Positions 8,984 to 16,854 are shown, counted from the first letter of the stretch. The stretch is 64,000 bases of DNA from JAXHUE01 sp034189655 (GCA_034189655.1 JAXHUE010000002.1:45114-109113), one strand, 5' to 3'. The notes: generated by a model from the letters alone, not told the origin. Translations and numbers: made by a program.

Positions 8984-10240
8984 TTACTGCTTGGTGAAGA
9001 GGAGTATCATCTCTGAGCGGAGTATGTAGCGGCAGTCCTGGAGCACAAGCCCTCGCCTCTCCAGGAGCTCTATCAGGCTGCGCCTGGTGTACCTGGTTAT
9101 GTGCTCCTCGGCGTAGCCGCCGGGGGCGAAGAACCCGTAGAGGCGCTCGATGGTCGGCCACCAGATGCCGCCGTAGTCCGGCGTCCCGATGACGAGCTGG
9201 CCACCCTGTGCCAGCACCCGGGAGAGCTCGTCGAAAGGCTCATCGCCCGGAGGCAGGTGCTCGATGACCTCGGAGCAGACCACGCAGTCGAAGGCGGCGT
9301 CGCGGAAGGGCAGGGCAAATATCGAGGCGTTCACCAGCGGCCGGCCCAGCTTTCTCACGTAGCGGAGCTTGGCGGCCTGTACGTCCACGCCGATGCCGCT
9401 CTCCAGGCCACCCAGTATCCTGCTTGAGCCACAGCCCACGTCGAGGGTGGCGTGAGCGCCCCTGGCCATCTCGGTGACTATGCGGTAGCGACGGCGCTGC
9501 CAGTACCGCTGCAGGGGGATGATGCTATCGAAGGCGCGGTCGTCGTAGTCTGCCGAGAGCGTGGAGTTGCGCAGCCGCCACATGCGCATGAAGGTGCTCA
9601 AGTACGATATGCCGAAGCGGAGCAGGCTCACGTGGGAGGTCCCGCGCGTTCGCGGCAGGTAGTGGAAGGGGACCTCCTTGATGTGCCACCCCTGGGAGTG
9701 GCACTTTATCACCACCTCCTGGAGGATATCGAAGTCCGAGCTGGACAGCTCCAGGTCGCGCAGGGTGGCGGCGTGGTACAGTCGAAAGCCGCTTGAGAGG
9801 TCTTTCAAGGGGAGCGAGAGCCCGGAGGCGAAGAACATGTTGAGCGCCCTGCTCAAAAACCTCCTGGTGATGGGCATCCTGGCCGAGCCCTCCGTCACGT
9901 AGCGCGAGGCCACCACTATCTCGGCCTCCGCGCGTTCCCGCCACAGGTCGGGGATGAAGGAGGGGTCGTGCGAGAGGTCGCCGTCCAGGGTGAGGATGTA
10001 GTCGCCCTGGGCGATGCAGAAGCCCTCCTTGAGCGCCCCGCCGTAGCCCTTCTCCTTCTGCATGGTCACCTTGGCCTCGAGCGCCCTCGCTGTGGCTGCG
10101 GTGTCGTCTGTAGACCCACCGTCGACGACGATTATCTCGTACTCAGGCGATATCGGCGATATCACCTTGCGGAGCTTGGGGATGAGCTCGGCAACGTTTC
10201 TCTCCTCGTTCAAGGCAGGTATGATGATGCTTAAGTTCAC
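8984..10240 (-). CDS. Fused GT2 glycosyltransferase / SAM methyltransferase
   Basis: 418 residues with two enzymes in one chain. Residues 1-225 are a family 2 glycosyltransferase like dolichyl-phosphate mannose synthase: SIIIPALNEERN at the N-terminus, VVDGGSTDDT, the metal-binding DGD (86-88) and the acceptor-side RGTSHVS. Residues 255-418 are a class I methyltransferase with motif I LDVGCGSSR (266-274) and CSEVIEHLPP. No transmembrane segment is evident. I prefer the GTG at 10240, which has GGAGG five bases upstream, over the ATG at 10264, which has no ribosome site. A role in polyprenyl-linked or surface glycan synthesis with methylation is inferred. Confidence 0.85.
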   Translation of the reverse strand: MNLSIIIPALNEERNVAELIPKLRKVISPISPEYEIIVVDGGSTDDTAATARALEAKVTMQKEKGYGGALKEGFCIAQGDYILTLDGDLSHDPSFIPDLWRERAEAEIVVASRYVTEGSARMPITRRFLSRALNMFFASGLSLPLKDLSSGFRLYHAATLRDLELSSSDFDILQEVVIKCHSQGWHIKEVPFHYLPRTRGTSHVSLLRFGISYLSTFMRMWRLRNSTLSADYDDRAFDSIIPLQRYWQRRRYRIVTEMARGAHATLDVGCGSSRILGGLESGIGVDVQAAKLRYVRKLGRPLVNASIFALPFRDAAFDCVVCSEVIEHLPPGDEPFDELSRVLAQGGQLVIGTPDYGGIWWPTIERLYGFFAPGGYAEEHITRYTRRSLIELLERRGLVLQDCRYILRSEMILLFTKQ

Positions 10241-10298
10241 CACCGCCTCCACGGCAAGGATCATGTGCCCGGCTACAGGGCCATCGCAGGGTTATGAT

Positions 10299-10327
10299 AT
10301 TATAGCGCACACCCCTCTTCTGGTCTA
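10299..10327 (-). promoter_or_regulatory. Promoter of the GT2-methyltransferase gene
   Basis: Minus-strand TAGACC (10327-10322), 17-base spacer, perfect TATAAT (10304-10299). It is divergent from the NifU-like gene promoter. Confidence 0.5.
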
Positions 10328-10356
10328 CCCCGAACCGGCGATGAGACTTTTGTCCT

Positions 10357-10385
10357 TTGACAGCCCCCCCTCCGTATGATAGAGT
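10357..10385 (+). promoter_or_regulatory. Promoter of the NifU-like gene
   Basis: TTGACA (10357-10362), 17-base spacer, TAGAGT (10380-10385). The predicted start near 10392 gives a leader of about 30 bases. Confidence 0.5.
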
Positions 10386-10422
10386 GTATGGCAGTGGAGC
10401 TACAACGACGTGGAGGAGAACG

Positions 10423-10641
10423 ATGAGAGACGAGGTAGAGGCCGTCCTGGCTGAGATAAGACCCAGCCTGGCCGCCGACGGCGGCGGGGTGGAGCTGGTG
10501 GAGGTGAACGACGGGGTGGTCTCGGTGCGGCTCACTGGAGCGTGTAGCGGGTGCCCTATGAGGCAGATGACTCTCTCTGGGGGCATCGAGCGCATACTGA
10601 AGGAGAGGCTGCCTGAGGTCACGGAAGTGGTTGCCGTGTAG
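10423..10641 (+). CDS. NifU C-terminal domain protein (Fe-S scaffold/carrier)
   Basis: A 72-residue stand-alone Nfu/NifU-C domain. GACSGCPM carries the CxxC that binds a labile Fe-S cluster, preceded by the family-typical SLAADGGGVELVEV. It probably assembles or carries [4Fe-4S] clusters for client enzymes. The ATG at 10423 has GGAGGAG just upstream; the frame is open further 5' but that stretch overlaps the promoter. It is a single-gene transcript, convergent with lysC, and ends before a shared hairpin. Confidence 0.9.
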   Translation: MRDEVEAVLAEIRPSLAADGGGVELVEVNDGVVSVRLTGACSGCPMRQMTLSGGIERILKERLPEVTEVVAV

Positions 10642-10727
10642 CCCTGTCCCGGCAGCGGCGGTGCGGTCATTCTCCAGGTCTCTATAGTGAGAGGGGCGCC
10701 GTCGTTGCCAAGTGGTGGCGATGTAGC

Positions 10728-10755
10728 AAGGGGGACTCATGTGAGTGCCCCCTTT
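10728..10755. terminator. Bidirectional terminator between nifU-like and lysC
   Basis: Arms AAGGGGGACTCA (10728-10739) and TGAGT-G-CCCCCTT (10742-10754) form a 12-bp stem with one bulged G. TTT follows on the plus side and the complementary arrangement holds on the minus strand. It lies between two convergent genes. Confidence 0.6.
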
Positions 10756-10793
10756 CTCTATGTGGCGAGGGTGTGCTCCACAGCGCAAGTGGC

Positions 10794-12017
10794 CTACGCG
10801 GCCTCTCTGTCCAGCTCGAAGGCGCGGTGGAGGGCCTGCACCGCGTCGGGCACCTGGCCCTCGTTGATGATGCAGGTGACCCTGATCTCCGACGTGGTGA
10901 TGAGCTCGATGTTGATGCCGGCATCGTACAGGGCGCGGAACATCCGCGCCGCGTAGCCGGGGGTGTTCTGCATCCCCGTGCCCACGATGCTCACCTTTCC
11001 CAGCGCGGCGTCGGCAACGCAGCCGGCGGCCCCGATGGAGCTGGCCACGGGCTCGACCACGCGCATCGCCTTCTCGATGTCTCTCCTCGATACCGTGAAG
11101 GTGAGGTCGGTGACGCGCTCCGCGCTCGCGTTCTGGACGATGGTGTCCACGCTGATGCTCTCCTGGGCCAGCGGCTCGAATATGGCGGAGGCGATCCCCG
11201 GTTGGTCGGGGACGCCGCGTATGGTGATCTTGGCCACATCGAGGTCGTGGGCTATCCCTCGCACCTTGTTCCGCACTTCCATATATACGCCTCCATGGAT
11301 AGTGGTCCCTGGGCTCTCGCTGAAGCTGGATGCCACCAGGATGGGGATGTGGTACAGCTCCCCCAGCTCCACGGAGCGGGGGTGGAGCACCTTGGCCCCG
11401 TAGGTGGCGAGCTCCAGCATCTCCTCGTAGCCGATGTCCTTGAGCTTGCGCGCCTGGGGCACGATGTGCGGGTCTGCGGTGTAGACCCCTTCCACGTCGG
11501 TGTATATCTGGCACACCTCTGCCCCCATCCTCGCTGCCAGTGCCACCGCCGTGGTGTCGGAGCCGCCGCGGCCCAGGGTGGTGATGTCCATCTCTCTGGT
11601 GATGCCCTGGAAGCCGGCGACGATGACGATCTTGCCGCTGTCCAGCTCCCTGTGGATGCGCTTGGCATCGATGGCGAGGATGCGCGCCTTGCTGTAGACC
11701 GAGTCGGTCTGGATGCCGGCCTGGGCGCCGCTCAAGCTGATGGCGCGGTGGCCCAGGCCTTTGAGCGCCATGGCGAGCAGGGTGCTCGACACGATCTCTC
11801 CGGTGGACATGAGGACGTCGAGCTCCCGCTCGTCGGGCTGGTCGCTTATCTGGTTGGCGAGACGGATGAGCTCGTCGGTGGTCTTTCCCATGGCGGAGAC
11901 CACCACCACTACCTGGCTGCCCTGCTCCCTGGTCGCCGCGATGCGCCGGGCAATGCTCTTGATCCTCTCGGCGTCGGCCACTGAGCTCCCGCCGTACTTC
12001 TGCACTACTATTGCCAT
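10794..12017 (-). CDS. lysC: Aspartate kinase
   Basis: A 407-residue aspartokinase that phosphorylates L-aspartate, the first step to lysine, threonine and methionine. The N-terminal kinase signature KYGGSS (7-12) is present, with FQGITREMDITTLGRGGSDT in the substrate region and two ACT regulatory domains from about residue 265, which imply feedback control by end-product amino acids. The ATG at 12017 matches the normal N-terminus; an open extension upstream belongs to another frame. It lies 8 bases after the ApgM-like gene, almost certainly on the same mRNA. Confidence 0.95.
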   Translation of the reverse strand: MAIVVQKYGGSSVADAERIKSIARRIAATREQGSQVVVVVSAMGKTTDELIRLANQISDQPDERELDVLMSTGEIVSSTLLAMALKGLGHRAISLSGAQAGIQTDSVYSKARILAIDAKRIHRELDSGKIVIVAGFQGITREMDITTLGRGGSDTTAVALAARMGAEVCQIYTDVEGVYTADPHIVPQARKLKDIGYEEMLELATYGAKVLHPRSVELGELYHIPILVASSFSESPGTTIHGGVYMEVRNKVRGIAHDLDVAKITIRGVPDQPGIASAIFEPLAQESISVDTIVQNASAERVTDLTFTVSRRDIEKAMRVVEPVASSIGAAGCVADAALGKVSIVGTGMQNTPGYAARMFRALYDAGINIELITTSEIRVTCIINEGQVPDAVQALHRAFELDREAA

Positions 12018-12025
12018 GGCGGTGT

Positions 12026-13216
12026 CTAAAACCCTCCTATCAGCCTGCCCATCACGGTGTGCCCTTCCTCTATGAAGACAGCGGTGCCCCCCGCCTCGCT
12101 CTCGTCGAAGCCTGTTGCCCCGCTGGCGGCGACGCCGGGCCCCCAGAGCACGAAGGGGACCGGGTCGGCGCTGTGGGCCTTGGTGGCGATGGGCGTGGGG
12201 TGGTCGGGGAGGGCCACGACACGCAGGGCCCGTCCCCTCCACGGCAGGAGCCTGGCCACCATCTCGCGGTCGACGCTCTCGATGGCCGCCACCTTGTCCT
12301 CGATGGAGCCGGCGTGCCCCGCCTCGTCGGTGGCCTCCACGTGAACCACCACCAGGTCGTACTCCTCGAGGGCACCGAGGGCACCCTCCATCTGCGCCGC
12401 GTAGTCGTTGTCGAGGCTGTCGGTGACACCGGCGATGTCCAGCATGTCCATCCCGGAGAGCCGGGCCAGGCCCCCCAGGAGGTCGACCCCTGATGTCATG
12501 GCGGCCTTCACCCCGAACCTCTCCCTGAAGGAGGGGACGGCGGCTGTCTTGCTGCTGCCCCAGAAGAGCCAGATCATGGCGGCCGGCACCTGGCCGCGGG
12601 ACTGCCGCGCCGCGTTCAGCGGGTGCCCCTCCAGCACCTCCTGGGAGCGCAGCATGAGGTGGCGCAGGAGCTCGCTGCCCTCGCCCCGGGGCAGGTGCTC
12701 AGCGATGGGCTCGCCGGCGATGTCGTGGGGGGGGCTGCACGTCGCCCGCAGGGTCTCGGGGTGCCCGCGTATCTTGCAGATACTTCTGAAGCTCACACCG
12801 GGATAGAACTGCACCTCTTCGCTGGCAAGCCCCTCTTGTATGGCCTCCATCAGCACGTGGGCGTCCTCGCTCTCGATGTGGCCGGTGCTGTAGTCCCACA
12901 TCCTGCCGTCGCGGACGGCGACCAGGTTGCAGCGGAATAGCGCATCGCCGTCCTCTACGGGGATGCCCATGCTCAGCGCCTCGATGGCGCTGCGGCCCTG
13001 GTAGTAGACCCTGGGGTCGTAGCCCATGATGGACATGCAGGCGCAGGCGCTCGACGGCTCCATGCCCTGGGGCACGGTGCGCACCAGGCCCACCATGCCC
13101 TCCCTGGCCAGGCAGTCCAGGTGAGGGGTATGGGCCAACTGGAGGCAGGTCTTGCCGCCCCGCTCCGGGATGGGCCAGCCCGCGGCCCCATCGATGATGA
13201 GCACGCAGTACTTCAT
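12026..13216 (-). CDS. ApgM-family phosphomutase / proposed homoserine kinase
   Basis: 396 residues of the alkaline-phosphatase-like, cofactor-independent phosphoglycerate mutase family (archaeal ApgM branch). Asp9 in LIIDGAAGW is a metal ligand, Ser56 in the MEPSSACACMSIMGYDP segment is the expected phosphorylated serine, and DEAGH plus a C-terminal HPTP motif supply further ligands. The residue after the serine is Ala rather than the usual Asp. A TIGRFAM subgroup of this family (TIGR02535, as I recall it) is proposed to act as homoserine kinase, and the partner here is aspartate kinase. I favour that role over glycolysis, by context only. The ATG at 13216 has no ribosome site and lies about 3 bases after the predicted transcription start. 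Confidence 0.8.
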   Translation of the reverse strand: MKYCVLIIDGAAGWPIPERGGKTCLQLAHTPHLDCLAREGMVGLVRTVPQGMEPSSACACMSIMGYDPRVYYQGRSAIEALSMGIPVEDGDALFRCNLVAVRDGRMWDYSTGHIESEDAHVLMEAIQEGLASEEVQFYPGVSFRSICKIRGHPETLRATCSPPHDIAGEPIAEHLPRGEGSELLRHLMLRSQEVLEGHPLNAARQSRGQVPAAMIWLFWGSSKTAAVPSFRERFGVKAAMTSGVDLLGGLARLSGMDMLDIAGVTDSLDNDYAAQMEGALGALEEYDLVVVHVEATDEAGHAGSIEDKVAAIESVDREMVARLLPWRGRALRVVALPDHPTPIATKAHSADPVPFVLWGPGVAASGATGFDESEAGGTAVFIEEGHTVMGRLIGGF

Positions 13217-13225
13217 GATTAGACA

Positions 13226-13255
13226 AGTATAGCAAGTGGCGAGGGGACAATTCAA
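13226..13255 (-). promoter_or_regulatory. Promoter of the apgM-like/lysC operon
   Basis: Minus-strand TTGAAT (13255-13250), 18-base spacer, TATACT (13231-13226). The start codon is only 10 bases downstream of the -10, so the mRNA should be leaderless or nearly so. It is back-to-back with the tRNA promoter. Confidence 0.55.
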
Positions 13256-13264
13256 GGAGGCTCC

Positions 13265-13293
13265 TTGCTAATGGCGGCGATGGGGGCTATAAT
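13265..13293 (+). promoter_or_regulatory. tRNA-Pro promoter
   Basis: TTGCTA (13265-13270), 17-base spacer, perfect TATAAT (13288-13293). It predicts a transcript starting near 13300, three bases before the mature tRNA 5' end. Confidence 0.65.
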
Positions 13294-13302
13294 AGTGGAC
13301 TG

Positions 13303-13377
13303 CGGGGCGTGGCGCAGTCCGGTTAGCGCGCAGCGTTCGGGACGCTGAGGTCGGTGGTTCAAATCCACTCGCCCCGA
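13303..13377 (+). tRNA. tRNA-Pro (anticodon CGG)
   Basis: The acceptor stem CGGGGCG (13303-13309) pairs with CGCCCCG (13370-13376), followed by discriminator A13377. The D stem is GCGC/GCGC, the anticodon stem CAGCG/CGCTG encloses loop TTCGGGA with anticodon CGG at 13338-13340, and the T arm is GGTGG-TTCAAAT-CCACT. CCA is not encoded. It decodes CCG proline codons. Folded by hand; all stems close. Confidence 0.95.
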
Positions 13378-13446
13378 TTCCCCTCTCACCCCTTGTGCCC
13401 GCACGGCAGAAAGCCCCCGCCGGTGGCCCATCGCGGCCGGAGGCCG

Positions 13447-14223
13447 CTACTCGTCCAGCTCCCGCTTGGCCTGCTCCCACAGCTCGTCCATCTGGGAAAG
13501 GGAGAGGTCGGCGAGCTGGATGCCGCGACGGGTGCATGCCTCCTCCATGTGGGAGAAGCGGCTGCGGAAGCGCTCGTTCGAGCCGCGGAGGGCCGTCTCC
13601 AGGTCGATATCGAGCTTTAGGGCGATGTTGGCCAGGGTGAAGAGCAGGTCGCCGAACTCGTGTGCCCGCTGCTGGTGGTCGCAGGCCCCTTTGAGCTCGG
13701 CCACCTCCTCGGCCAGCTTGTCGATGACCCCCTCGATGTCATCCCAGTCGAAGCCGACGCGGGCGACGCGGCGCTGAATCGCCTGGGCATAGGCCAGGGA
13801 CGGCATATCCCTGGGTATCCCGCTCAACAGTGAGCCCTTGCCCTCCGCCCGCTTGGTGGCCTCCCAGCTCGCGATGACCTCCTGGGCATCGCGGGCGTGG
13901 GCATCGCCGAAGACGTGGGGGTGGCGGCGGATGAGCTTCTCGTTGACCCCGGCTATCACGTCGCCGATGGCGAACTCCCCCTCGTCGCTCGCCATCTGGG
14001 CGTGGAGCACCACCTGCATGAGCAGGTCTCCCAGCTCCTCGCAGAGCATGGCCCCGCCCCCACGGTCGATTGCCTCGACGACCTCGTAGGCCTCCTCCAG
14101 GGTGTTGCCCTTTATCGTCTGGTGCGTCTGCTCCTGGTCCCAGGGGCAGCCGCCGGGGCCGCGCAGCCGGGCCATGATATCGACCAGGGTAGTGAAGCTG
14201 TCCATGCGCTCTCGGAATTCCAC
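13447..14223 (-). CDS. mazG: MazG nucleoside triphosphate pyrophosphohydrolase
   Basis: About 258 residues with two MazG all-alpha modules. The first has GPGGCPWDQEQTHQTI followed by EEAYEVVEAID and EELGDLL, the Mg-binding ExxE...ExxD arrangement. The second has KLAEEVAELKGA and EFGDLLFTLAN. It hydrolyses (d)NTPs to monophosphates and pyrophosphate, removing aberrant nucleotides. I prefer the GTG at 14223, which has AGAGGGG nine bases upstream, over the ATG at 14205. It shares a bidirectional promoter region with the membrane protein gene to its right. Confidence 0.93.
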   Translation of the reverse strand: MEFRERMDSFTTLVDIMARLRGPGGCPWDQEQTHQTIKGNTLEEAYEVVEAIDRGGGAMLCEELGDLLMQVVLHAQMASDEGEFAIGDVIAGVNEKLIRRHPHVFGDAHARDAQEVIASWEATKRAEGKGSLLSGIPRDMPSLAYAQAIQRRVARVGFDWDDIEGVIDKLAEEVAELKGACDHQQRAHEFGDLLFTLANIALKLDIDLETALRGSNERFRSRFSHMEEACTRRGIQLADLSLSQMDELWEQAKRELDE

Positions 14224-14254
14224 GTCGGCACCCCTCTCTGTTCTCACCCCTGGG

Positions 14255-14284
14255 ATTATACCGGCCGGGCCCCTCGATTGACAA
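14255..14284 (-). promoter_or_regulatory. mazG promoter
   Basis: Minus-strand TTGTCA (14284-14279), 18-base spacer, perfect TATAAT (14260-14255). Its -35 overlaps by five bases the -35 of the divergent plus-strand promoter. Confidence 0.55.
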
Positions 14285-14307
14285 GCCAGAGCCGCCACCG
14301 CTAGTAT
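14278..14307 (+). promoter_or_regulatory. Promoter of the Lit-like gene (leaderless)
   Basis: TTGACA (14278-14283), 18-base spacer, TAGTAT (14302-14307). The ATG at 14314 sits exactly at the expected +1, so the mRNA is predicted to be leaderless. No ribosome site is present. Confidence 0.5.
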
Positions 14308-14313
14308 GGTGCC

Positions 14314-15024
14314 ATGCCAGGGAGGAGAGGGCTGCTCCGGGCCGTCGTCGCCGTCGCTGCCGCGGCCTTCGTGCTGTGCCTGCCCCTGTACCTGGTCACC
14401 GCCACCATCAGCGGGGCGGTGAACGAGGTGCGGCTCTACCAGTACGGCTTCGACAGGTATGGCGTGAGCGAGGACACCGGCATCGGTGACGAGGAGCTCC
14501 TGCGCGCGGCGCGGGAGCTCATAGCCTACTTCAACTCCGGCCAGGCAGCGGTGCAGGTCACGGTAGAGAACGCACACGGCGAGGAGGTCGAGCTCTTCGG
14601 GGAGCGCGAGGTGGCCCACCTGAAGGACGTGAAGGCCCTCATCAGGTTGAGCTACCGCATCGCCATAGGCACCCTGGCGTACATGGCGGTCGTCGTGGTC
14701 GCCGGCCTGCTGTTGTACCGCGAGAGGTTCTGGCCGCAGCTCGCCAGGCTGGGCCTGTGGGGGGGTGCGCTCACCATCGCCCTCTTGTGCGCCGTCGGCA
14801 TCGCCGCCGCCGTGGACTTCCAGTGGCTCTTCATAGGCTTCCACCGGCTGTTCTTCAGCGGGGATACCTGGATACTGGCCCCCTCAGACTACCTGATACG
14901 GATGTTCCCCCCGCCCTTCTTCAACGATGCTGCCCTCTTCGTGGTGGGGGCCGTCGTCGTGGAGGCGTTGCTCGTCGGTGGTTTGGGTGGCCTCTTCTGG
15001 TTCAGGCGGAGGAAGGCGGGCTAG
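14314..15024 (+). CDS. TIGR01906/DUF1461 membrane protein, Lit-like
   Basis: 236 residues with four predicted membrane helices (about 9-30, 114-134, 148-168, 205-229) and two extracytoplasmic loops. The layout matches the TIGR01906 family, which as I recall includes Lit, the lipoprotein intramolecular transacylase that moves an acyl chain within lipoproteins. Lit depends on two loop histidines; here His102 (EREVAHLKDV) and His177 (FIGFHRLFFSGD) occupy comparable places. The gene starts exactly at its predicted transcription start, and its stop codon overlaps the stop of the convergent fmdB-like gene in a shared CTAG. Lit activity is inferred; family membership is more secure. Confidence 0.75.
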   Translation: MPGRRGLLRAVVAVAAAAFVLCLPLYLVTATISGAVNEVRLYQYGFDRYGVSEDTGIGDEELLRAARELIAYFNSGQAAVQVTVENAHGEEVELFGEREVAHLKDVKALIRLSYRIAIGTLAYMAVVVVAGLLLYRERFWPQLARLGLWGGALTIALLCAVGIAAAVDFQWLFIGFHRLFFSGDTWILAPSDYLIRMFPPPFFNDAALFVVGAVVVEALLVGGLGGLFWFRRRKAG

Positions 15025-15263
15025 CTCGCCATGCCGCAGGAGGAGCAGCTCGAAGAGGTGCAGGAGCCGCAGGCACTCCCCGCACCGGCAATGGAGGAGG
15101 GCTCGCCCGATGAGCCTTTGGAGAAGGCGGAGAACAGGGAGAGGAGCTTGCGCGCCGGGGCCTGGCAGCGGGGGCAGCACGCCTCTTCGCCCGATTCACT
15201 GAAGGGGCGGCGCAGCTCAAACGTGAGGTCGCAGGCAGGGCAGCTATACTCGTAGACCGGCAT
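15021..15263 (-). CDS. FmdB-family zinc ribbon protein
   Basis: An 80-residue regulatory-type zinc ribbon. MPVYEYSCPACDLTFELRRP is the family start, CPAC and CPRC give the four zinc cysteines, and a Cys/Ser/Gly-rich tail ends in CGSCTSSSCSSCG, an additional metal-binding candidate. The ATG at 15263 has GAGGGG five bases upstream. It is convergent with the Lit-like gene and shares a CTAG stop overlap (15021-15024). The role is unknown; FmdB is named from the formamidase locus. Confidence 0.88.
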   Translation of the reverse strand: MPVYEYSCPACDLTFELRRPFSESGEEACCPRCQAPARKLLSLFSAFSKGSSGEPSSIAGAGSACGSCTSSSCSSCGMAS

Positions 15264-15281
15264 CTTAACCCCTCGATTACC

Positions 15282-15310
15282 ATTGTAGCCCGCACCGGCC
15301 ATGGCGTCAA
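15282..15310 (-). promoter_or_regulatory. fmdB-like gene promoter
   Basis: Minus-strand TTGACG (15310-15305), 17-base spacer, TACAAT (15287-15282). It lies in the 58-base gap after the amidohydrolase gene and gives a leader of about 12 bases containing the ribosome site. Confidence 0.55.
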
Positions 15311-15321
15311 TATCGTCGGGG

Positions 15322-16854
15322 CTAGGCGCGCCACGCGACGCTGCCGCCGCAGATGGTCATCTCAACCCTGATGTCGGTGAGGGCCTCGCTGGGCACGGCC
15401 GTGGGGTCGGCGCTGAGCAGGGCCAGGTCGGCGAGGAGGCCCTCCCTGATGGTGCCCCGGCCCCCTTCCTCGAACAGGGCGTAGGCGGCGCTCTGGGTGT
15501 GCATGCGCAGCGCCTCCAGCGGGGAGATGCGCTCGTGGGGCAGCACCTCGTCGCCCGACGCCGCCCTCCTGGTAGTCGCCGCGTAGATGCCCTTCAGCGG
15601 GTCGACCGGCGCCACGGGACAGTCTGAGCCCGCGGCGGGCACCAGGCCGCTCCTGAGAAAGGAGCCGATGCGGTAGAGCCAGGGGAGCTGCTCTGGGGGC
15701 ACTGTCTTCAAGTAGCGCTCTCCACTGAAATAGATGAAGGAGGGGTTGGTGACCACCACGGCGTGGATGCGCTTCAATCGCTCGAGGAGCGGCGGCGGGC
15801 ACACCGAGCAGTGCTCCACGCGGTGGCGATGGCCGGCACGGGGGGCCTGTGCCAGTGCCCCCTCCAGTGCAGTGCCCGCCGCCGCGACGGCGCGCTCTTC
15901 CACGGCGTGAATGGCGAGCTGGTAGCCCGCCCGGTGCGCCGCCAGCACCAGGGCACAGAGCTCCTCCTGTCCGGGGAAGAGCGCGCCCGTGGTCTCATCG
16001 AGGACGACCTTGAGCGCGCCCAGGCGTATGTCGTCATCGCCGCGGCGGGGATGGAAGCCCTGCCGACGAAGCTCGTCCAGGGCGCGGGCGTCCATCATCA
16101 TCGATATGCGGGGCGCGAGAAGCCCCCTGGCCTTCAGGCCCTGCACCCCCTCCCACTCGCCGGGCCCACTGTGCACCGTGGCGTCCTGGAGGGAGGTCAC
16201 CCCCACGGAGACCAGCCTCTCGTTGGCCTGGCGGATGCCCCCCTCGAGCTCGTCGCTAGAAAGGGGCGGAACCAGGCCATCGATGTAGTGGTTCATCTCG
16301 TAGAGGATGCCGTTGGGCTCCCCGGACTCGAGGTCTCGCTCTATCATGCCCCCAGGCGGCTCGGCTGACTCCATGGAGATGCCGACCAGGGAGAGCGCCA
16401 TGCTGTTTAACACCGAGGCATGCCCTGAGCGGTGGGCCAGCCGCACCGGGTTGTGGGGGGCCGCCTCATCGAGGTCCCAGCGGGTGGGGTGACGCCCCTC
16501 GGCGAGGTAGAACTCGTTGTAGCCTGTGGCCCGTATCCAGGTGCCGGGGGCCGCAGCGCGCGCCTGCGCCGCGATGGTGCGGACTATGTCGGCTATGGAG
16601 CCCACCGCCTGCGGCGAGCAGTCTACGCTGAGCAGGCTCGAGGCGAGGGCGAAGAGGTGGCAGTGGGCGTCGATGAAGCCGGGGACGAGGGCCTTGCCCT
16701 CGCAGTCGATCTGGGGCGCGGAGTACTCACTCCGCTCCTCGTTGGCGCCGACACGGATGATCCGCCCGCCTGCGACGGCGACGAGCTGGGCCCTCGGCCG
16801 GCGCCGGTCGAGGGTGAGGACATCGGCATTGTACAGGCAGAGGTCTGCCTTCAT
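15322..16854 (-). CDS. Amidohydrolase family protein (YtcJ-like)
   Basis: A 510-residue metal-dependent amidohydrolase. DAHCH follows VPGFI near residue 60 and gives the first metal histidines. Later ligands are in LAIHAVEERA, HRVEHCS and AAGSDCPV. The N-terminal ADVLTLDRRR and C-terminal GTIREGLLADLALL are the beta-sandwich flanks of the YtcJ / N-substituted formamide deformylase group. It hydrolyses an unidentified C-N bond. The start overlaps the mnmG stop as ATGA, implying translational coupling. No signal peptide. Confidence 0.9.
   Translation of the reverse strand: MKADLCLYNADVLTLDRRRPRAQLVAVAGGRIIRVGANEERSEYSAPQIDCEGKALVPGFIDAHCHLFALASSLLSVDCSPQAVGSIADIVRTIAAQARAAAPGTWIRATGYNEFYLAEGRHPTRWDLDEAAPHNPVRLAHRSGHASVLNSMALSLVGISMESAEPPGGMIERDLESGEPNGILYEMNHYIDGLVPPLSSDELEGGIRQANERLVSVGVTSLQDATVHSGPGEWEGVQGLKARGLLAPRISMMMDARALDELRRQGFHPRRGDDDIRLGALKVVLDETTGALFPGQEELCALVLAAHRAGYQLAIHAVEERAVAAAGTALEGALAQAPRAGHRHRVEHCSVCPPPLLERLKRIHAVVVTNPSFIYFSGERYLKTVPPEQLPWLYRIGSFLRSGLVPAAGSDCPVAPVDPLKGIYAATTRRAASGDEVLPHERISPLEALRMHTQSAAYALFEEGGRGTIREGLLADLALLSADPTAVPSEALTDIRVEMTICGGSVAWRA

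Noticed and set aside
12011..12242. Longer N-terminus for aspartate kinase
   Set aside because: The 75-codon extension overlaps the ApgM-like gene in another frame and lacks family similarity; ATG 12017 gives the normal start.
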